This document shows positions 37,694 to 46,953 of a stretch of DNA of 64,000 nt, in pieces. Under the pieces are notes generated by a model. That model was not told the DNA's origin, ran no database searches, and saw only the letters and a program-made list of their open reading frames with translations. Where the stretch lies: assembly GCF_000305785.2 (NCBI RefSeq), contig NC_018868.3:2960270-3024269 (forward strand), in the 5' to 3' direction. This DNA comes from Simiduia agarivorans SA1 = DSM 21679 (GTDB taxonomy: Bacteria; Pseudomonadota; Gammaproteobacteria; Pseudomonadales; Cellvibrionaceae). Every line of letters begins with the position of its first letter. Position 1 is the stretch's first letter. Both the position numbers and the translations under genes were made by a program.

Positions 37694-40600
37694 ATGCGAT
37701 GGTATGTGGTGTGGGTGCTGGGTGTGTGCCTGGTGTTGAGCGGTTGCGGTGGTGGCAGTGGCAGCGGGGGCTCCGGCAATCCGGTCTTTGGTAACCAGGA
37801 CCCGGTCGCACGTTTTACGGTGACCAGCCAGAGCTTGTCAGTGCCGGCAACGGTGGCATTCAACGGCTCTGCATCCAGTGACAGTGACGGCACCGTGGAG
37901 GCTTACAGCTGGGACTTTGGCGATGGCAATACCGCCAACGGCGCCGTGGTGTCGAACATCTATGCTGACGCTGGAAGCTACACCGTGACCCTGACCGTGA
38001 CCGACGATGATGGGGCGACGGACAGCCACACCGAGGTGGTCAACGTACTGAACCAGCAACCCGCGGTGCCGGTTATCGACACCGCCGCGCCCCACCTCAT
38101 TGCGCCGGCGACTGTCCAGTTTGATGCCACCGGCTCCACCGATCCCGATGGCGATATCGCGTCCTACCACTGGGACTTTGACGATAACGGCAGTTTTGGT
38201 CAGGGGCCTCAGGTCAGTCATGTGTTCGAACAGCCGGGTGATTACGAAGTGGTTCTGACCCTGACCGACGACACCGGGTTGTTGTCCAGCGACAGCGTGG
38301 TCATCACAGTGTTGCCGCGCTCCGCGGGGCAGTACAGTATTTCCGGCCGGGTGCGCGCCACCGAGCAAACCTATGTGGATGGCGATACCAATGACCCGCT
38401 CAGCACGCTTGTGGCCAACAACAGCGGCCCCGAGGCGCAGGTCATCGGCAACCCGAGTATTACCGGCGGCTTTGTCGCACAGGCCCCCACGGGCGGCACC
38501 CAGAACGGCGACCGCTTTGCCAACAGTTCCGATGTGAGCGATTTCTACCGGGTCAATCTGCAGGCTGGGCAAAGGGTGTTGTTGGAGATTGGCGACTGGG
38601 CCAACGGGGATGTGGACATTGATTTGTTCCTCTACAACGACCTCGGCACCCAGCTGGACTTTTCCGAGGGCGTGTCGGATGTGGAAGTGGTGGAAGCGCC
38701 GTTGAGCGGTACCTATTGGGTTGAAGTCTTCGCTTACAGCGGTTTCTCCAATTACGAGCTCAGTGTGGGTGTCAGTGCCGCGCGCATCCCGGCGCGGGCC
38801 TGGGCAATGGGCAGCCGGTCACCGATTGTGGAAAACGAGCTGTTGGTGCGCATGGCCGGTGACGGCGTGCTGACACCAGCCCAGGCCAATACCCGTGCGG
38901 CTGGCTTGAAGTTGGCCGGCGAACCGCGGGCCGGCCGGTTGGCCCGCATGGCATTATCCGAGCCGCCGGTGTTGCGGGCCCTCACGGCCGGGTTCAATCG
39001 CCCGACAGCGCATGCGGGCAAGCAGGCCACCCTGCGTGCGCTCAAGCAATTGCGGCGCGATCCCGCAGTGGCGGAAGTGGCGCCAAACTACTGGATGACG
39101 CCGCAGGCCACGATACCTACCGATCCGAGCTACATCCAACAGTGGCATTACCCCCAGATCAACCTGCCCCAGGCCTGGGATCACGCCACGGGCGCGGGCG
39201 TGATAGTGGCGGTATTGGATACTGGCGTGTACCTGGCGCATGAGGATTTAGGCGCCAACCTGGTCAGTGGATACGACTTCATCAGCAGCAGTGCCAACGC
39301 TGCCGACGGCAATGGCATCGACAACAACCCGGATGATCCGGGCGATGGTGGCTTGTCCGGCAACTCGTCCTGGCACGGCACTCACGTGGCCGGCACGGTG
39401 GCGGCGGTGGCCAATAACGGCCGCGGTGGGGTGGGCGTGGCCTATGGCGCCCGGATTATGCCGATCCGGGTGCTGGGGACCCAGGGCGGCTCCAGTTACG
39501 ACATCCTGCAGGGCCTGCGTTATGCGGCTCGCCTGCCCAATGACTCCGGTACGGTGCCCCCCGTGGCGGCAAAAATTGCCAACCTGAGCCTCGGCTGCCA
39601 GTTCTGCTTTTCCGCCTCTGAAGCCCAGGCCTATCAGGCGGTGCGCGATGCGGGCGTGATTCTGATTGCGGCGGCAGGCAATGAAAACTCTACCGCGCCC
39701 GGCTACCCGGCCAGCTACGATGCGGTGGTCTCGGTGTCGGCCACCGATCGGTTTGATGCCCGCGCGCCCTATTCCAACCAATCGCAATTTGTCGCCATTG
39801 CCGCGCCGGGTGGTAACCAGCGCACCGGCGCCAGCAGCGGTATTCTGAGCACGCTGGTGGATCAGTCCTCCGGTCAGCGCCGCTCGGCCTATGCCTGGTA
39901 TCAGGGGACATCCATGGCCTCCCCGCACGTGGCCGGGGTCGCCGCCCTGATGGCGGAGATCTACCCGTCGTTAACGCCGGCGGAGTTCGATCAGGCAATC
40001 AGCAGCGGCGGCATCACTGTCGATGTGGGCCCCAGTGGCAGGGATGACAGTTTTGGTTACGGCCGCGTCGATGCCTACAAGGCGGTGCAATACGCCCTGG
40101 CTTTAGCCGGTAATACCCTGCCGGCGAGCCTGGCTGTAAACCCCGGCTCGGTTGCCATGGGAGCGATCCAGAATGCGGCAACGGTGCAAGTGAATAAAAC
40201 CGGTAACGGTGCGCTGCAGGTGATTTCGGTGTTCGAAACAGCGGACTGGCTGACCGTTAATCCTGACACGGTGGATGGCGATGGCTTTGGCAGTTACCAA
40301 TTGCTGGTGGATCGCACAGGCCTAGCCGATGGCAGCTACCAGACCACCGTGACCTTTACCGACAGCAATGGCGCCACGGCGGAGGTGTTGGTGAGTATGA
40401 CGCAGGGCGTACAAACCTCGGACAATGGCGTGGGCGTTATTTATCTGTTGTTACTGGATGAGAACTTCAATTTCTTTGATCAGGCAGTGCTCTATCCGAG
40501 CGTCGATCCCGGTGATGAGGGCGATTACATCTACAGCTTCACCCAATTGCCCAGCGGTAAATTTTATCTGGTGGCCGGTACCGACAATGACAACGACCTG

Positions 40601-40780
40601 GAGTTATGTGATGCGGGCGAAGTCTGCGGCGCATATCCCACCCTCGGTGTTTTGACGCCGGTACAAATCAACGATGATCTGACCGATGCGGATTTCCTGA
40701 TTCTGATTGGGGATGCGGTCAGCAGTGCAGCGCAGACAAATCCAGAGGAAAACAATCGGATCAGGATAACGCGTAAATAA
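37694..40780 (+). CDS. secreted lipoprotein subtilisin-like serine protease with PKD domains
   Basis: 1028 residues. A lipobox (L-S-G-C, C18) is followed by a G/S linker, PKD domain 1 (about 35-118), PKD domain 2 (about 122-207), a PPC-like beta domain (about 270-360) and a propeptide-like region (about 380-470). The S8 domain has catalytic D509 (A-V-L-D-T-G), H561 (W-H-G-T-H-V-A-G), oxyanion N663 and S740 (G-T-S-M-A-S-P-H-V-A-G). C-terminal beta domains follow. PPC domains normally lie after the protease, so this order is unusual. AGGAG precedes the ATG at 37694. It probably degrades extracellular protein at the cell surface. Confidence 0.93.
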   Translation: MRWYVVWVLGVCLVLSGCGGGSGSGGSGNPVFGNQDPVARFTVTSQSLSVPATVAFNGSASSDSDGTVEAYSWDFGDGNTANGAVVSNIYADAGSYTVTLTVTDDDGATDSHTEVVNVLNQQPAVPVIDTAAPHLIAPATVQFDATGSTDPDGDIASYHWDFDDNGSFGQGPQVSHVFEQPGDYEVVLTLTDDTGLLSSDSVVITVLPRSAGQYSISGRVRATEQTYVDGDTNDPLSTLVANNSGPEAQVIGNPSITGGFVAQAPTGGTQNGDRFANSSDVSDFYRVNLQAGQRVLLEIGDWANGDVDIDLFLYNDLGTQLDFSEGVSDVEVVEAPLSGTYWVEVFAYSGFSNYELSVGVSAARIPARAWAMGSRSPIVENELLVRMAGDGVLTPAQANTRAAGLKLAGEPRAGRLARMALSEPPVLRALTAGFNRPTAHAGKQATLRALKQLRRDPAVAEVAPNYWMTPQATIPTDPSYIQQWHYPQINLPQAWDHATGAGVIVAVLDTGVYLAHEDLGANLVSGYDFISSSANAADGNGIDNNPDDPGDGGLSGNSSWHGTHVAGTVAAVANNGRGGVGVAYGARIMPIRVLGTQGGSSYDILQGLRYAARLPNDSGTVPPVAAKIANLSLGCQFCFSASEAQAYQAVRDAGVILIAAAGNENSTAPGYPASYDAVVSVSATDRFDARAPYSNQSQFVAIAAPGGNQRTGASSGILSTLVDQSSGQRRSAYAWYQGTSMASPHVAGVAALMAEIYPSLTPAEFDQAISSGGITVDVGPSGRDDSFGYGRVDAYKAVQYALALAGNTLPASLAVNPGSVAMGAIQNAATVQVNKTGNGALQVISVFETADWLTVNPDTVDGDGFGSYQLLVDRTGLADGSYQTTVTFTDSNGATAEVLVSMTQGVQTSDNGVGVIYLLLLDENFNFFDQAVLYPSVDPGDEGDYIYSFTQLPSGKFYLVAGTDNDNDLELCDAGEVCGAYPTLGVLTPVQINDDLTDADFLILIGDAVSSAAQTNPEENNRIRITRK

Positions 40781-40833
40781 TTCAGCACTAAACGCATCCG
40801 GATGGTAACAATTTACTGCCATGTAACATAAAG

Positions 40834-40866
40834 CGAGGTGCGTTGGCGTCGGCCAAACGCACCTCG
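40834..40866. terminator. hairpin between convergent subtilase and TonB genes
   Basis: CGAGGTGCGTT and AACGCACCTCG make an 11-bp stem around a GGC..GCC inner stem, in the gap between two converging genes. It has no clear T run on either side, so termination is inferred from position. Confidence 0.6.
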
Positions 40867-40872
40867 CGCACT

Positions 40873-41499
40873 TCACTTCTCTATGGTAAATCTCACCCGC
40901 TCGCGCAAGCCGCGCGTGGGCACCGGTTCTTCGTCGATGATTTGTGGGCGGAATTTCCACTTGGCTACGGCGCGCAGCGCGGCCTGATCAAAAATGTTCT
41001 CCGGCTCGGCGTAAAGCACCTGCAGGTTTTCGGTGGTGCCGTAGGCGGTGACGTCGTATTGAATATCCACAAAACCCTCAATGCCACGCGCTAAGGCGCG
41101 ACGTGGATAATCGGGTGCGAGCATGACTTGTTTTACCAAGCCGCCTCCGCCGACATGAATCTTCGGTTTCTCTTTGATCACGCTGGTGCTAACCGGGCCA
41201 GCAAAAACTCCTCCCTCGGCTTCTGGCGGAATCCATGTGTTGTCTTCGGGGGTTTGCGGTTGCTCCATGGGTTCGGGGGCTTTGGTGATTTCCTCGAACT
41301 CGTCCACGATTTCTTTTTCCGGCATCACAATATCAATTACCGGCACGGGTGCAGGGTCATCGATCTCAACATAATCGGTTTTTATCAGCAGGTGCATGCC
41401 GTACACCAGTGTCAGTGTCATGCAGGCGGCCAGGGGCAGTGCGCCGGAAAAACGGAATCCGGGGTGAAATTCAGAGCGAGCGATGCTTGCGGTGTTCAT
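40873..41499 (-). CDS. energy transducer TonB (third gene of the BlaI operon)
   Basis: 208 residues. One N-terminal membrane segment (about 17-37) is followed by an acidic proline-containing linker and a C-terminal TonB domain (about 115-208) with D-Y-P-R-R-A-L-A-R-G-I-E-G-F-V. ATG at 41499 has AGGAGGG five bases upstream; a GTG six bases earlier overlaps that site. It follows the M56-TonB fusion gene by 80 bases, so it is probably transcribed with it. No exbB/exbD accompanies it; it may use the motor encoded at 3324-4302. Confidence 0.92.
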   Translation of the reverse strand: MNTASIARSEFHPGFRFSGALPLAACMTLTLVYGMHLLIKTDYVEIDDPAPVPVIDIVMPEKEIVDEFEEITKAPEPMEQPQTPEDNTWIPPEAEGGVFAGPVSTSVIKEKPKIHVGGGGLVKQVMLAPDYPRRALARGIEGFVDIQYDVTAYGTTENLQVLYAEPENIFDQAALRAVAKWKFRPQIIDEEPVPTRGLRERVRFTIEK

Positions 41500-41579
41500 A
41501 GACACCCTCCTGTTTTTTCAGTTTTTTGGTTTGAACGGTGCGCCGCCGCGCCGGTGCGCGGTTGCGCGGGAGATGGACG

Positions 41580-43025
41580 TCAGGTGTCCGGTGGATCAGT
41601 CTGGATCTGGAAACGGTAGTCTTCGGTCAGGCCGGTCAGCTGCACCGGCTGGCCGTTCAATAGTGGCGCCCGGTAGCGGGACTGCTGCATGGCGTCAATG
41701 GCGGCTTGCGTAAGTGATGCGTGTGGCGATTGCAGCACCCGAATATCCACCGGCCGGCCCTCGGCATCGATGGAAAAGCCGAGCCTGACCACGCCTTCTA
41801 TGCCCCGCCTGAGTGCCGCGCGTGGGTAATCGGGTGTCACCAGAATCATGGGCAGTATGCCGGGAAGATCCGGGCGGCCTACCTGAATGTCGGCTGCTGG
41901 GCCGCCGGCGTATGTGCCGTCGATAGCATCTGCACGCGCCAGTACCCGCACTTGCTCCATAGGTTCGCGCGCAGGCCGCTGCGGTTCGGGCAAAAGCGTA
42001 GGGAGCGGCGCGACAGTGAGCGCGTCATCTGGCGCCAGCGTGGGCTCAACGGTTTCCTGCGGCAACCAACGCCAGGTGATCTGATGGCTCGCGGGCAGTG
42101 GGGCAACCGGTTGCAGGTGCGCCACCGCCAGTAACGCAGATAAACCAAGCGTGATCGCCAAGCCCGCGGCCAGACTCTGATGATCGCGCGTATCCCGGTC
42201 GAGATTGTCATTCAGCAAACACTGAACGCGTTGAAACAGGGGCGAGCCGTTCAGCGCCTGGCTGGGCAGGTCCTGTTGCAGTGTGCGCGCCGACGCGAGC
42301 AGCAGATCGGCGTAGTCTTCGGGTTTATTGCGCGTCGCCAAGACCCAGTCATCGGTGGCGCGCTCGGCCAGTTGGCGCTGGTTGGCCGCCAGCCACCAGA
42401 CCGGCAGAAGGGGCCAGAATAACGCGCAGATAATCCGGCCAGCGATACTTAAGCCCCAGTCATTGCGCGCCACGTGGCCGAGCTCGTGCAGCAGGGCCAG
42501 ATCCTGTGCGGCAGCAGCTTGTTGATCGAACCGGGTGGGCACCAGTAACGTGGGCCGGCGCCAGCCCCACACCTGCGGATGCGCGATGGCGGCGCTGGTT
42601 TTCACGCATACGGGTTGGCTGATACCACTCAGCTTGCGCAGCCAGTCCAGCCGCGATTGCGCCTTGCTGGGTGCTGCTGTGCGGTCGATGGTGCGTAACA
42701 GCCAGAGCCCCAGCAGCAAATAGAACAGGATAAACAGGGCGCCAAACAGGTAGGCCGCAATGACCACCTGAACCCAGGGTTGCTGCAGCAGGCTCGCGAC
42801 TGGCACCAGGCTCCAATGGTCGCTGTGCGTGGTGATGCGCAGGCCGATGCCCTGCAGGTAAAAGGCGGCCAGCAACACCAGTGGCAAGCCGGCCAACAGG
42901 GCGCTGGCGAGAAAATGCTGATGGCTGGCCGACCGGTGTGCTGCCTGCCGGACAAAGAACGCGCCCAGGAGCGTAAGCAGCAGTGGCTTGATCAGCAGGT
43001 TGGCGAGCAGGTTGGCCGCAATCAT
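41580..43025 (-). CDS. BlaR1-like M56 membrane metallopeptidase fused to a TonB C-terminal domain
   Basis: 481 residues. Membrane segments are near 8-25, 38-62, 84-112, 195-214 and 286-303. The M56 zinc site H-E-L-G-H is at 180-184 and faces the cytoplasm in BlaR1-type proteins, with a likely third ligand in L-A-E-R-A-T-D-D (E221). After the last membrane segment comes a proline-rich linker, then a TonB domain (about 390-475) with D-Y-P-R-A-A-L-R-R-G-I-E-G-V-V. In BlaR1 the extracellular part binds antibiotic; here a TonB domain would face the periplasm. It is five bases downstream of blaI-like, so proteolytic relief of BlaI repression is the obvious hypothesis. Confidence 0.92.
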   Translation of the reverse strand: MIAANLLANLLIKPLLLTLLGAFFVRQAAHRSASHQHFLASALLAGLPLVLLAAFYLQGIGLRITTHSDHWSLVPVASLLQQPWVQVVIAAYLFGALFILFYLLLGLWLLRTIDRTAAPSKAQSRLDWLRKLSGISQPVCVKTSAAIAHPQVWGWRRPTLLVPTRFDQQAAAAQDLALLHELGHVARNDWGLSIAGRIICALFWPLLPVWWLAANQRQLAERATDDWVLATRNKPEDYADLLLASARTLQQDLPSQALNGSPLFQRVQCLLNDNLDRDTRDHQSLAAGLAITLGLSALLAVAHLQPVAPLPASHQITWRWLPQETVEPTLAPDDALTVAPLPTLLPEPQRPAREPMEQVRVLARADAIDGTYAGGPAADIQVGRPDLPGILPMILVTPDYPRAALRRGIEGVVRLGFSIDAEGRPVDIRVLQSPHASLTQAAIDAMQQSRYRAPLLNGQPVQLTGLTEDYRFQIQTDPPDT

Positions 43026-43030
43026 CGGGA

Positions 43031-43423
43031 TCAGTCCTGGGATTGGCGCTTTTTCGCGCGGGCTTTGGCAATGGCGGCTTCGAGTTCGTCCAATTCTGCT
43101 TCGGATAACTCGTCGCCCTTGTCGCCCAGTAACGCAGATGTGGCCTTGGCCACCGAACCGTCAAAAAACGTTTTCAGCATGCGAGAGAGCGCGCTGGTCT
43201 GCGCTTTGGCGCGTTCCTGTGCGGCTTTATAGAGGTACCTGGCGCCGTCCTGGCGGTGGGTCACCAGCTCTTTTTCCAGCATCCGCGCCAGCAGAGCCCG
43301 TACCGAGGAGTAGCTGGGCGGGTCGGGCATCAGGTCCTGCACTTCCTGCGCGCTGGCTTCACCCTGCTGGTAGAGCACATCGAGGATTTCCCGCTCGCGG
43401 CGGCTGATCTTGGGGGGTGTCAT
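43031..43423 (-). CDS. BlaI/MecI/CopY family transcriptional repressor
   Basis: 130 residues. The N-terminal winged helix contains S-R-R-E-R-E-I-L-D-V-L-Y, a Y-S-S-V-R-A-L-L-A-R-M-L-E-K-E-L-V recognition region and G-A-R-Y-L-Y, and the C terminus is a helical dimerisation region. BlaI proteins repress their own operon until a partner M56 protease cleaves them. The partner gene is directly downstream. A double-dyad operator sits 17-51 bases before the start. No beta-lactamase gene is nearby, so the regulated function is something else, probably TonB-linked. Confidence 0.94.
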   Translation of the reverse strand: MTPPKISRREREILDVLYQQGEASAQEVQDLMPDPPSYSSVRALLARMLEKELVTHRQDGARYLYKAAQERAKAQTSALSRMLKTFFDGSVAKATSALLGDKGDELSEAELDELEAAIAKARAKKRQSQD

Positions 43424-43439
43424 TTGGATTCCGGTCTCC

Positions 43440-43474
43440 TGCTAATTTTTTAGCACTGTGCTAAAAAATTAGCA
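43440..43474. promoter_or_regulatory. double-dyad operator of the BlaI-type repressor
   Basis: TGCTAATTTTTTAGCA (43440-43455) and its exact reverse complement TGCTAAAAAATTAGCA (43459-43474) are separated by three bases. Each arm is itself a dyad TGCTAA-N4-TTAGCA, giving two adjacent BlaI-like sites. The position just upstream of the repressor fits an operator covering the promoter. Binding is not shown by sequence alone. Confidence 0.85.
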
Positions 43475-43687
43475 CTTGGGTGAAGCCGGGTCAAGTGGCT
43501 ATGGCGGTGTTTTGCTTACCAAGGCTTGCAAAGGTTCAGAAAGCGCAACCCTTAGGTTGTACATGTCGCGGATAAATGACCAGTATTTGACCTTTCACCC
43601 AACCGTCAAAGCTGCGAAAATAGCGCCCCTTTTTAAGCCCCAGCCAACGCTGGACGCCAACCGAGCCAAACCCGAAGGAGCCCTTCC

Positions 43688-45688
43688 ATGGCCTCACGCA
43701 AAGACCTCGCCAATGCCATCCGTGCACTCAGCATGGACGCGGTACAGAAAGCCAAATCCGGTCATCCAGGTGCCCCCATGGGCATGGCCGATATTGCCGA
43801 GGTGCTGTGGAACGACTATCTGAGCCACAACCCGGCCAACCCGGCCTGGTCTAACCGCGACCGCTTTGTGCTGTCCAATGGCCATGGCTCCATGCTGATT
43901 TATTCCCTGCTGCACCTGTCCGGCTACGACCTGCCCATGGACGAGCTGAAGCAGTTCCGCCAGCTGCACTCCAGAACCCCGGGTCACCCCGAGTACGGTT
44001 ATGCCCCCGGTGTGGAAACCACTACTGGCCCGCTCGGCCAGGGCATCACTAACGCGGTGGGCATGGCCATTGCCGAGAAGTCGCTGGCAGCTCAGTTCAA
44101 CCGCGACGGCCACGCCATTGTGGATCACTACACCTACTGCTTCCTGGGCGACGGCTGCATGATGGAAGGCATCTCGCACGAAGCCTGTTCACTGGCCGGC
44201 ACCCTGGGCCTGGGCAAGCTGATTGCGTTCTACGATGACAACGGCATTTCTATCGACGGTGAAGTGGAAGGCTGGTTTACCGACGATACGCCCAAGCGTT
44301 TCGAAGCCTACGGCTGGCATGTTATCCCGGCGGTGGACGGCCACGATGCCGACGCCATCAAGGCGGCTATTGAAGCGGCCCGCGCCGAGCGCGACAAACC
44401 CACACTGATTTGCTGCAAAACCATCATCGGTTTTGGTTCGCCCAACAAGCAGGGCAAGGAAGATTGCCACGGTGCGCCACTGGGCGACGATGAAATCAAA
44501 CTCACCCGCGAAGCGCTGGGTTGGGCGCACGCGCCGTTTGAGGTGCCTGCTGATGTTTACGCCGGTTGGGACGCCAAAGCCAAAGGCGCCGAGCGCGAGC
44601 AGGGCTGGAATGCCCAGTTTGATGCGTACAAGGCAGCCCACCCTGCACTGGCCGCCGAATACGAGCGCCGCGTAATCAAGGGTGAATTGCCGGCCGATTT
44701 CGCGGCCAAAGCCGATGCCTACATTGCCGAAGTGCAGGCCAAGGCCGAGAAAATTGCCTCGCGCAAAGCCTCACAAAATGCACTCAATGCGTTCGGCCCC
44801 TTGTTGCCGGAACTGATGGGCGGTTCGGCCGATCTGGCCGGTTCCAACCTGACGCTGTGGAGCGGCGCCAAAGGTCTGACTGCAGACGACGCCAGCGGCA
44901 ATTACATTTTTTACGGCGTGCGTGAATTCGGCATGGCGGCGATCATGAACGGCATTGCGCTGCACGGCGGTTTCGTACCTTACGGTGCCACCTTCCTGAT
45001 GTTCATGGAATACGCCCGCAACGCGGTGCGCATGGCTGCGCTGATGAAGCAGCAGGGCATTTTTGTGTTCACCCACGATTCCATCGGTCAGGGTGAAGAC
45101 GGCCCTACGCACCAGCCCATTGAGCAGGTGGCGAACCTGCGCATGACGCCGAACCTGACCACCTGGCGCCCGGCCGATGCCACCGAATCGGCGGTAGCGT
45201 GGAAAGAAGCGCTGCTGAAAAACGACGGCCCGACGGCACTGGTGTTTTCGCGCCAGAATCTGGACCCGATTGTGCGTACACCGGATCAGGTGGCCGACAT
45301 TAACCGCGGCGGTTACATCCTGAAAGATTGTAAAGGCGAGCCCGAGGCGATCATCATTGCCACCGGTTCCGAAGTGTCTCTTGCACTGGCGGCGGCCGAA
45401 CAGTTGACCAGCCGTGGCAAGCAGGTGCGAGTGGTATCTATGCCATCCACCAACGTGTTTGACGCACAGGATGCGGAATACAAAGAAAAAGTATTGCCAT
45501 TGTCTGTGCTGCCACGCGTTGCAGTTGAAGCCGCACACGTGGATTTCTGGTGGAAGTATGTGGGCCTTGATGGCCGCGTAGTGGGCATGACCACCTTTGG
45601 CGAATCTGCACCGGGTGCAGCACTGATGGAGCACTTTGGTTTCACCGTGGACAATGTGGTGGCCGCGGTTGACGAGTTGCTGGACTGA
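43688..45688 (+). CDS. tkt: transketolase
   Basis: Thiamine-diphosphate enzyme of the pentose phosphate pathway. 666 residues, the normal length. Motifs are [12 protein letters not shown] near residue 20, [12 protein letters not shown], the ThDP motif [13 protein letters not shown], and [23 protein letters not shown] precedes the ATG. It starts the tkt-epd-pgk-fba cluster. The 210 bases upstream hold no gene and no promoter I can name confidently. Confidence 0.98.
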   Translation: MASRKDLANAIRALSMDAVQKAKSGHPGAPMGMADIAEVLWNDYLSHNPANPAWSNRDRFVLSNGHGSMLIYSLLHLSGYDLPMDELKQFRQLHSRTPGHPEYGYAPGVETTTGPLGQGITNAVGMAIAEKSLAAQFNRDGHAIVDHYTYCFLGDGCMMEGISHEACSLAGTLGLGKLIAFYDDNGISIDGEVEGWFTDDTPKRFEAYGWHVIPAVDGHDADAIKAAIEAARAERDKPTLICCKTIIGFGSPNKQGKEDCHGAPLGDDEIKLTREALGWAHAPFEVPADVYAGWDAKAKGAEREQGWNAQFDAYKAAHPALAAEYERRVIKGELPADFAAKADAYIAEVQAKAEKIASRKASQNALNAFGPLLPELMGGSADLAGSNLTLWSGAKGLTADDASGNYIFYGVREFGMAAIMNGIALHGGFVPYGATFLMFMEYARNAVRMAALMKQQGIFVFTHDSIGQGEDGPTHQPIEQVANLRMTPNLTTWRPADATESAVAWKEALLKNDGPTALVFSRQNLDPIVRTPDQVADINRGGYILKDCKGEPEAIIIATGSEVSLALAAAEQLTSRGKQVRVVSMPSTNVFDAQDAEYKEKVLPLSVLPRVAVEAAHVDFWWKYVGLDGRVVGMTTFGESAPGAALMEHFGFTVDNVVAAVDELLD

Positions 45689-45723
45689 TATTTTTTATTC
45701 TCTGGCCCATCCGTTGCTGATGA

Positions 45724-45826
45724 GCGGGTGGCAGGGTGGACGTGAAGGGGTGTCGCCGACAGGACGTCGGCGTCAAGCTACAGGGATGTATTCGCGCGTC
45801 CCCGTAACGTCCACCCTGCTACCCGC
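45724..45826. repeat. palindromic intergenic element, copy 1
   Basis: Outer arms GCGGGTGGCAGGGTGGACGT (45724-45743) and its near-exact complement (45807-45826; 19 of 20 match) enclose an inner 7-bp stem CGCCGAC/GTCGGCG (45754-45772) and a conserved tail ending in GCGTCCCC. The core closely resembles the element at 48139-48240, including AAGCT/GAGCT and ATTC-N-CGCGTCCCC. It lies between tkt and epd. It is a dispersed repeat rather than a gene and may act as a bidirectional terminator. Confidence 0.85.
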
Positions 45827-45874
45827 GGGCCAGGCTAAAAGGCGCTTTTAGCGTCTCCCATTGCAGGGGCATGC

Positions 45875-46903
45875 ATGGCGATACGGGTTGCAATTAATGG
45901 CTACGGCCGCATTGGCCGTTCGGTATTGCGCGCGTTATTTGAGGCGCAACTGGCTGGTCGCGCAAAAGATCTGCAATTGGTGGCCGTCAACGAGCTGGCC
46001 GACCGCAATACCATTGCTCATCTCACTCGCTACGACTCCACTCACGGGCGCTTTGCCGGCCCGGTGGAACTGGTGGGCGAGGAGCGCATCCGCATTGCCC
46101 AATGGGATATGCAGCTGCTGCACGAAGAAGATCCCTCACGTTTGCCCTGGCGGGAACTCGACATCGATCTGGTGCTGGAATGCACCGGCAGTTTTGATGA
46201 CCGCGCCACCGCGCAAAAACACATAGATGCCGGCGCAAAACATTTATTGTTTTCCCACCCCGCCACCAGCGATGTGGATGCCACCATTGTGTATGGTTAC
46301 AACCATCAGCAACTGAGCGGGCGCGAACATATCGTGTCCAACGCCAGCTGTTCCACCAATTGCATTGTGCCGGTGATTCATTTGCTGGATGAAGCGCTGG
46401 GCATTGAATCCGGCATGCTCACCACGATTCACTCGGCCATGAATGATCAGCCGGTCATCGATGCCTACCATCACACGGATTTGCGTAAAACCCGCTCGGC
46501 GTTCCAGAGTATTATTCCGGTGGATACCGGTCTGGCGCGCGGCATCGACCGGTTGTTACCAGCACTTGCCGGCAAATTCGAAGCGCAGGCCATGCGCGTG
46601 CCGGTGGTGAATGTGTCGGCCATTGATCTGAATCTGGTGGTGAAAAATGCCTCCGATGCGCAAGCCATCAATGCCCTGATTCGCACCGCCGCGCAGGAAA
46701 AATTCAGTGGTGTATTGGGCTATACGGATGAACTGCTGGCGAGCTGGGATTTTAATCACGATGCCCGTTCCGGCATTGTGGATGGTGGCCAGACCCGGGT
46801 GGCGGGCAAACACCATGTGAAGGTGCTGACCTGGTTCGATAACGAATGGGGCTTCGCCAATCGCATGCTGGATACCGCCAGTTATTGGGCAGATAAGTTT
46901 TAA
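45875..46903 (+). CDS. epd: D-erythrose-4-phosphate dehydrogenase
   Basis: 342-residue GAPDH-family enzyme, oxidising erythrose 4-phosphate for vitamin B6 synthesis. It has [13 protein letters not shown] at the N terminus, catalytic C159 in [10 protein letters not shown], and Epd-type stretches such as [13 protein letters not shown] and [15 protein letters not shown] that separate it from glycolytic GAPDH. It lies between tkt, which makes its substrate, and pgk, as in E. coli and relatives. Confidence 0.92.
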   Translation: MAIRVAINGYGRIGRSVLRALFEAQLAGRAKDLQLVAVNELADRNTIAHLTRYDSTHGRFAGPVELVGEERIRIAQWDMQLLHEEDPSRLPWRELDIDLVLECTGSFDDRATAQKHIDAGAKHLLFSHPATSDVDATIVYGYNHQQLSGREHIVSNASCSTNCIVPVIHLLDEALGIESGMLTTIHSAMNDQPVIDAYHHTDLRKTRSAFQSIIPVDTGLARGIDRLLPALAGKFEAQAMRVPVVNVSAIDLNLVVKNASDAQAINALIRTAAQEKFSGVLGYTDELLASWDFNHDARSGIVDGGQTRVAGKHHVKVLTWFDNEWGFANRMLDTASYWADKF

Positions 46904-46953
46904 ACAAAAAACAGTCACACAAAATTTAATTTAACGATCAAGAGGAAAGTTTC

